A stretch of 64,000 nucleotides of DNA from Pedobacter indicus (GTDB lineage Bacteria > Bacteroidota > Bacteroidia > Sphingobacteriales > Sphingobacteriaceae): assembly GCF_003449035.1 (NCBI RefSeq), contig NZ_QRGB01000001.1:2170001-2234000 (forward strand). The letters are read 5' to 3'. The position numbers and the translations under genes are program-made. Numbering within the stretch: position 1 is the first letter of the stretch; each line of letters opens with the position of its first letter. The notes beneath the pieces are model-generated. The model did no database searches and was not told where the DNA came from. It was given only the letters and a program-made list of their open reading frames with translations. This document shows positions 62,511 to 64,000 of this stretch, one piece after another.

Positions 62511-64000
62511 TTAATTGTTAATTGTTATCGTTTTACCACTGCGCCCCTGTTTATTAAATACCTTTAGTTTAACGGTTCCCTTTGCTGGCAAAGCTTCTGT
62601 ATAGGACTTGCTGTTTAAGGTTGGTTCAGATCCATCCAATGTATAATGAATGCTGAAGTTAGGTGACACCGTATTACAAATAAGTTTATTTCCTGCTATC
62701 TGTACACCAGGGTCTGGTATTCGATAATCAAAACCATTGTGAAGTTGATCAAGCCTTAAAAGTTCCTTACGGTTTACCTGAAAAGCAAATTCAAGCCAGT
62801 CGTTTTGATAAGAACTCTGCCAGTTATTTACTCCTCTTTTTTCCCATTGAGCTTCAGGTGCCCATGCTCGTTCAGCTAATGCGAGCAAACGAGGTAGAAG
62901 CATATATTCGAGTCGTTCATCATGGTCAATCTTTTCTGACCAAAGTCCGCCTTTCATTCCGATAATATTGCTTTTACCTTTTTCGGTCAGATCTTCGAGC
63001 GACCTGTTCGTTGTTTTGATGTTTTTGAAGAAGTTTAACGGCATAAAACTAAATGATCTTTCTAAGTCCGTATAGGTCGCCCAATTGTGCCCCGTCTCCT
63101 CATAGCTATTATTCCATGCCTGATCCAGATAGAAGTTATTCGCTGGGATAAAGACAACAGAATAGCCTAAGTTTGCCAGCCGATAGGCAAGATCTTCCGC
63201 GCCCGCGCCGGCTACATTATTCCAAACGTCGAGTAAGATGTTTTCGTTGGCAAACTCGGGGTTGGGTTGCATTCCTTTGCCGTTGTTGATCATACCAATT
63301 TCTTCCCAACCGGCCAGTTGAAGGTTTCTTTCTTTCAGAATAGGGATGAGATTTTTGATATAATAGCCCCAAACCCCGTTGACGGATCTAATAGATTCCT
63401 TAGCCATAAGTTCTTTGATCAACGGTGACTTTTCCCAGACGCCACGCGGCACCTCATCTCCACCCAAAGAAATTGTTGTTAGTTTTAAGCCTGCTTTTTC
63501 ATACATGCTGACAATCTCGTCAATCACAGTCTCTATGAAATGAAAAGTTGAAGGGAGGGCGACATTCATCACGTTATCATTCCAGTACTGTGCTGAACTA
63601 TATTCAGATTTGTCACCGAAATCTCTTAGCAAGAACTCTTTTGCCTCTTGTTCTTTACCCTGTTTGATAAAAGCGTCGTAGCGCGCATCCATTGCCTTGA
63701 TGGCTGCGCGAGCATGACCGGGAGTTTCTATCTCAGGAATTACACTGATGTGTCGCTCCGCCGCGAATTTCAAAATTTCCATAAAATCGGCCTGAGTTAG
63801 ATATTGGCTTTCAAGGGCTTCAGCTCCTGAACCGTATGATGGCTGAATAGATTGCCCGTTTACAAATTTTGCTGACCGCTTACTCCCGATATCGGTTAGT
63901 TCCGGGAGGGTTTTGATTTCAAGTCGCCAGCCTTCATCGTCACTAAAATGTAAGTGAAACTTATTTAGCTTATAGGTGGCCATGAGGTCTAAGATTTTCA
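62511..64000 (-). CDS. Beta-N-acetylhexosaminidase, GH20 (5' end beyond the window)
   Basis: About 495 residues are seen; the coding frame runs off the window through an in-frame KILDLMATYKLNKFHLHFSD, so the ATG at 63981-63983 is internal and the true N-terminus is missing. GH20 features: the HLHFSDDEGWRLEI segment, ISVIPEIETPGHARAAI, and SLGGDEVPRGVWEKSP with the catalytic Asp-Glu pair. The last 75 residues (PGVQIAGNKLICNTVSPNF, then IHYTLDGSEPTLNSKSYTEALP) form an added C-terminal beta sandwich like that of chitobiase. It removes terminal GlcNAc or GalNAc from glycans. It heads the visible part of the ppk1 operon, 17 bp before the PAP2 gene. Confidence 0.93.
   Translation of the reverse strand, partial: KILDLMATYKLNKFHLHFSDDEGWRLEIKTLPELTDIGSKRSAKFVNGQSIQPSYGSGAEALESQYLTQADFMEILKFAAERHISVIPEIETPGHARAAIKAMDARYDAFIKQGKEQEAKEFLLRDFGDKSEYSSAQYWNDNVMNVALPSTFHFIETVIDEIVSMYEKAGLKLTTISLGGDEVPRGVWEKSPLIKELMAKESIRSVNGVWGYYIKNLIPILKERNLQLAGWEEIGMINNGKGMQPNPEFANENILLDVWNNVAGAGAEDLAYRLANLGYSVVFIPANNFYLDQAWNNSYEETGHNWATYTDLERSFSFMPLNFFKNIKTTNRSLEDLTEKGKSNIIGMKGGLWSEKIDHDERLEYMLLPRLLALAERAWAPEAQWEKRGVNNWQSSYQNDWLEFAFQVNRKELLRLDQLHNGFDYRIPDPGVQIAGNKLICNTVSPNFSIHYTLDGSEPTLNSKSYTEALPAKGTVKLKVFNKQGRSGKTITINN

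Noticed and set aside
1-64000. CRISPR arrays, tRNA or rRNA genes, insertion sequences, phage genes
   Set aside because: No spaced identical repeats of CRISPR size, no cloverleaf or rRNA stretches, and no transposase, integrase or phage proteins were seen on either strand.

Overview
The window reads as a chromosomal segment of a Bacteroidota bacterium, most likely a member of the Sphingobacteriaceae (relatives of Sphingobacterium, Pedobacter, Olivibacter or Parapedobacter; genus not resolved). The evidence is four complete SusC/SusD pairs plus the tail of a fifth SusC, many surface lipoproteins with short signal peptides ending in a lipobox Cys, promoters of the TTTG-N19-TAnnTTTG type, and families largely confined to this phylum (DUF5007, DUF5008, DUF4983, DUF1735, DUF4964/5127/4965/1793). 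There are no rRNA, tRNA, CRISPR, phage or insertion-sequence features that I can see.

Layout. (1) 1-4421: the end of a SusC/SusD locus with a terminator, then a secreted glutaminase-type protein behind a consensus promoter with a palindromic operator at its expected start site. (2) 4583-25878: a very long plus-strand operon of twelve genes with no gap above about 50 bp. It holds two SusC/SusD pairs, two fasciclin lipoproteins, DUF5007, DUF5008/beta-propeller, a DUF4983/LamG protein with a damaged phosphatase site, DUF1735/PA14, PKD/discoidin, and a TonB-plug protein without a barrel. No polysaccharide-degrading enzyme is visible in it. (3) 25940-29379: a DUF1080 (3-keto-disaccharide hydrolase-type) protein and a soluble dehydrogenase-like beta-propeller fused to a cytochrome c, behind a LacI-type palindrome. 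(4) 29435-34669: a minus-strand SusC/SusD pair. (5) 34721-38916: an iron/siderophore uptake operon (PepSY protein, small membrane protein, TonB-dependent siderophore receptor), the receptor having its own promoter with 21-bp direct repeats. (6) 38961-40979: an 11-bp repeat array, an aldo/keto reductase, a DUF421 protein with a zinc ribbon, and a shared terminator. (7) 41006-45661: another minus-strand SusC/SusD pair. (8) 45994-51469: a copper-binding four-helix-bundle protein, a CapD/WbpM-type nucleotide-sugar dehydratase, a glycerophosphodiesterase, a serine hydrolase and an unknown protein. (9) 51483-64000: a minus-strand run of seven genes: GH20 hexosaminidase (cut by the window end), PAP2 phosphatase, HD domain fused to a Pycsar-type membrane domain, polyphosphate kinase ppk1, SdiA-regulated-type lipoprotein, metallophosphatase/kinase-like/outer-membrane-barrel protein, and a GAF-domain protein.

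How it works together. Most of the window serves the cell surface: capture of large ligands by SusC/SusD complexes, iron uptake, and display of lipoproteins. Two regions stand out. The twelve-gene operon looks like a surface binding or adhesion machine built on two transport pairs, not a normal polysaccharide-utilisation locus. The ppk1 operon joins polyphosphate synthesis to several phosphoryl-transfer or phosphate-removing proteins and to a membrane domain known from pyrimidine-cyclic-nucleotide defence, here without a neighbouring cyclase. Both readings of function are inference from domains and gene order.
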